DNA from: Cylindrospermum stagnale PCC 7417
Lineage (GTDB): Bacteria > Cyanobacteriota > Cyanobacteriia > Cyanobacteriales > Nostocaceae
Assembly (NCBI RefSeq): GCF_000317535.1
Contig: NC_019757.1
Coordinates: 3,240,501-3,304,500, forward strand
DNA length: 64,000 nt
Direction: 5' to 3'
The notes below the pieces were generated by a model, which was not told the origin of the DNA, searched no databases, and was given only the letters and a program-made list of their open reading frames with translations. Position numbers and translations under genes: made by a program. How positions within the stretch are numbered: position 1 is the first letter of the stretch; every line of letters starts with the position of its first letter. Shown here piece after piece: positions 62,850 to 64,000 of the stretch.

Positions 62850-63545
62850 TTAAATCGGCAAACGATTAATATCTTTGTTGCAGCCAATAACTACCATTAC
62901 CGAACCACGTTCTAGACGCTTAGTCGGGTCAGGATTAATTTGAAATTTACCATCCTGACTCACCGCTAAAACATTTAAACCATAACGGTTACGAAGTTGG
63001 ATTTCGGTGATGGTTTTACCCTGAAATTCATCAGGAACAATCAACTCGACAATGCTGTTATCTGGGTCGAGGTCAAATCTCTCTAGAATTGATGGTTTGG
63101 TGAGTGTCCGCGCTAAAGCACAACCCGCCTCAAACTCAGGAAAAACTACATGATCTGCACCTACTCGCTTTAATAGTTTGCGGTGAACTTCACTAGAAGC
63201 CTTAGCAACTACGTGGGGTACACCACCCTCTTTCACATTAAGTGTGGTGATGATGCTTTCCTGAATATAGTTACCAATCGCCACAATTACCGTATCAAAT
63301 TCAAAAATACCAGCTTCTTTCAGGGCGCCAGGTTCAGTTGAGTCTAGTTGCAAAGCATGACCGACTATTTCTTCAGTTAATGCTTCTGATACCCGCTTTT
63401 CATCAATATCTGTGGCTAGAACTTGATAACCTAGTTTGTGCAGAGTTGAAGAGACAGAACGACCAAAACGACCTAACCCAATTACGGCAAATTGTTGGTT
63501 GTCTTTACGTAAAGAACGAAAAAATTTTAATGATGAAAGGTTCAT
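62850..63545 (-). CDS. KtrA/TrkA-type potassium uptake regulator (RCK)
   Basis: 231 residues. RCK_N: FAVIGLGRFGRSVSSTLHKL (GxGxxG, dinucleotide or ATP binding) and ATDIDEKRV with the acidic residue at the end of the second strand. The C-terminal TrkA_C domain covers ~residues 150-225 (VELIVPDEFQGKTITEIQL). It forms an octameric ring gating the membrane subunit encoded upstream, 132 bases away, in the same direction. Confidence 0.92.
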   Translation of the reverse strand: MNLSSLKFFRSLRKDNQQFAVIGLGRFGRSVSSTLHKLGYQVLATDIDEKRVSEALTEEIVGHALQLDSTEPGALKEAGIFEFDTVIVAIGNYIQESIITTLNVKEGGVPHVVAKASSEVHRKLLKRVGADHVVFPEFEAGCALARTLTKPSILERFDLDPDNSIVELIVPDEFQGKTITEIQLRNRYGLNVLAVSQDGKFQINPDPTKRLERGSVMVVIGCNKDINRLPI

Positions 63546-63677
63546 GATTTACTCGCCATTTATCGTTTGTTATTAAACTTTGAACTTGAAAATTTGCGGG
63601 GAAAAAGAAAATTTTAATTCTTCTTCAAGCTAAAATTGAATCAGCTATTAGTTGTTTATTTCCGCATCTGTGCTCAA

Positions 63678-64000
63678 CTATCCTACAAGTAAATTCTCTT
63701 CAGGATAATGAATTCTAGTAGGACGGGGGTCTCCTAGTAGAGAAGACATAAGTAATAAAACTCCAACTCTTCCAATATACATTGTGGCAATTAAAATGAG
63801 TTTCGCTGCTGTGGAAATACTAGCAGTGATGCCCGTAGAAAGTCCCACCGTAGCAAAAGCTGACATCACTTCAAACAGAATTTGAATAAAATCTAATTCT
63901 GGATCTGTGAGAGCAATTAAAATTGTAGATAAAATCACGGTAGCTATCGAACCCACTAATACACCAACAGCTTTTAAAATTAATGATATGGCTATTTTAC
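63678..64000 (-). CDS. KtrB/TrkH-type potassium transporter (partial; 5' end outside window)
   Basis: The C-terminal ~107 residues are visible: ALTDPELDFIQILFEVMSAF, ATVGLSTGITASISTAAKL, and ATMYIGRVGVLLLMSSLLGD, the last selectivity-filter loop (GLSTGIT) and helices of a Trk/Ktr/HKT pore. The frame stays open at the window end. It is the membrane partner of the KtrA-like subunit downstream. Confidence 0.88.
   Translation of the reverse strand, partial: KIAISLILKAVGVLVGSIATVILSTILIALTDPELDFIQILFEVMSAFATVGLSTGITASISTAAKLILIATMYIGRVGVLLLMSSLLGDPRPTRIHYPEENLLVG

Overview
This window is chromosomal DNA of a filamentous, probably heterocyst-forming cyanobacterium (Nostoc/Anabaena type). The evidence is the very frequent HIP1 octamer GCGATCGC, heptanucleotide tandem repeats typical of Nostocales, an NTRC (fused NADPH-thioredoxin reductase/thioredoxin), aconitase B, a PCP-reductase-like small protein, Uma2 and DUF29 proteins, and a single scattered tRNA. 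I assign no species. All names below come from reading motifs by eye; no database search was possible.

Layout. 1-2.1 kb: NTRC (3' end outside the window) and a divergent Uma2 nuclease. 2.4-14.0 kb: a surface-glycan type island with a type IV pilin-like protein, two TPR/GT41 (SPINDLY-type) glycosyltransferases, a GT4 glycosyltransferase, a three-domain methyltransferase and a decayed GT-A glycosyltransferase. Inside it sits a REP-associated tyrosine transposase (RAYT) surrounded by its own REP palindromes. 14.0-19.6 kb: a TPR membrane protein, a DUF4327-like protein, an FHA/zinc-ribbon Ser/Thr kinase with a zinc-ribbon PP2C phosphatase, and an RluE-type pseudouridine synthase. 19.7-22.6 kb: Uma2, a TPP riboswitch with thiC, and a PCP-reductase-like protein. 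22.9-29.5 kb: an A+T-rich accessory stretch with an McrB/LlaJI-like restriction pair, VapBC, a secreted protein, an Rpn/DUF4351 nuclease-like protein, a truncated hemoglobin and a broken PIN-like gene. 29.7-44.4 kb is mostly housekeeping: pyrE, a CAU tRNA, a CBS-domain membrane protein, queC, a Gfo/Idh/MocA oxidoreductase, a DedA protein, a chromosomal ParM-like actin with a ribbon-helix-helix-like partner, a CPBP protease, DUF3326, ferredoxin and acnB. 44.4-47.5 kb: small toxin-antitoxin-like genes, gene remnants, tandem repeats and a candidate structured RNA. 47.5-64 kb: a cyanophycin-synthetase-like ATP-grasp enzyme, an EamA transporter, a PhyH-type oxygenase, a MITE, a lipoprotein, an amidase/glucosaminidase fusion, dnaG, a trypsin-like protease with an effector-associated N-terminus, a pentapeptide protein, YraN, queA, a TPR protein and a Ktr/Trk potassium-uptake pair (second gene partial).

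Three themes stand out. First, repeats set gene boundaries: REP elements carry the stop codons of both GT41 genes, and heptamer repeats carry the stop codons of queC and queA and the start codon of the RluE gene. Second, the pilin/glycosyltransferase island reads as a modular glycosylation system with a shared unnamed ~125-residue module in two different enzymes. Third, the actin-like ParM homologue and its small downstream partner look like a partition or scaffold cassette encoded on the chromosome.
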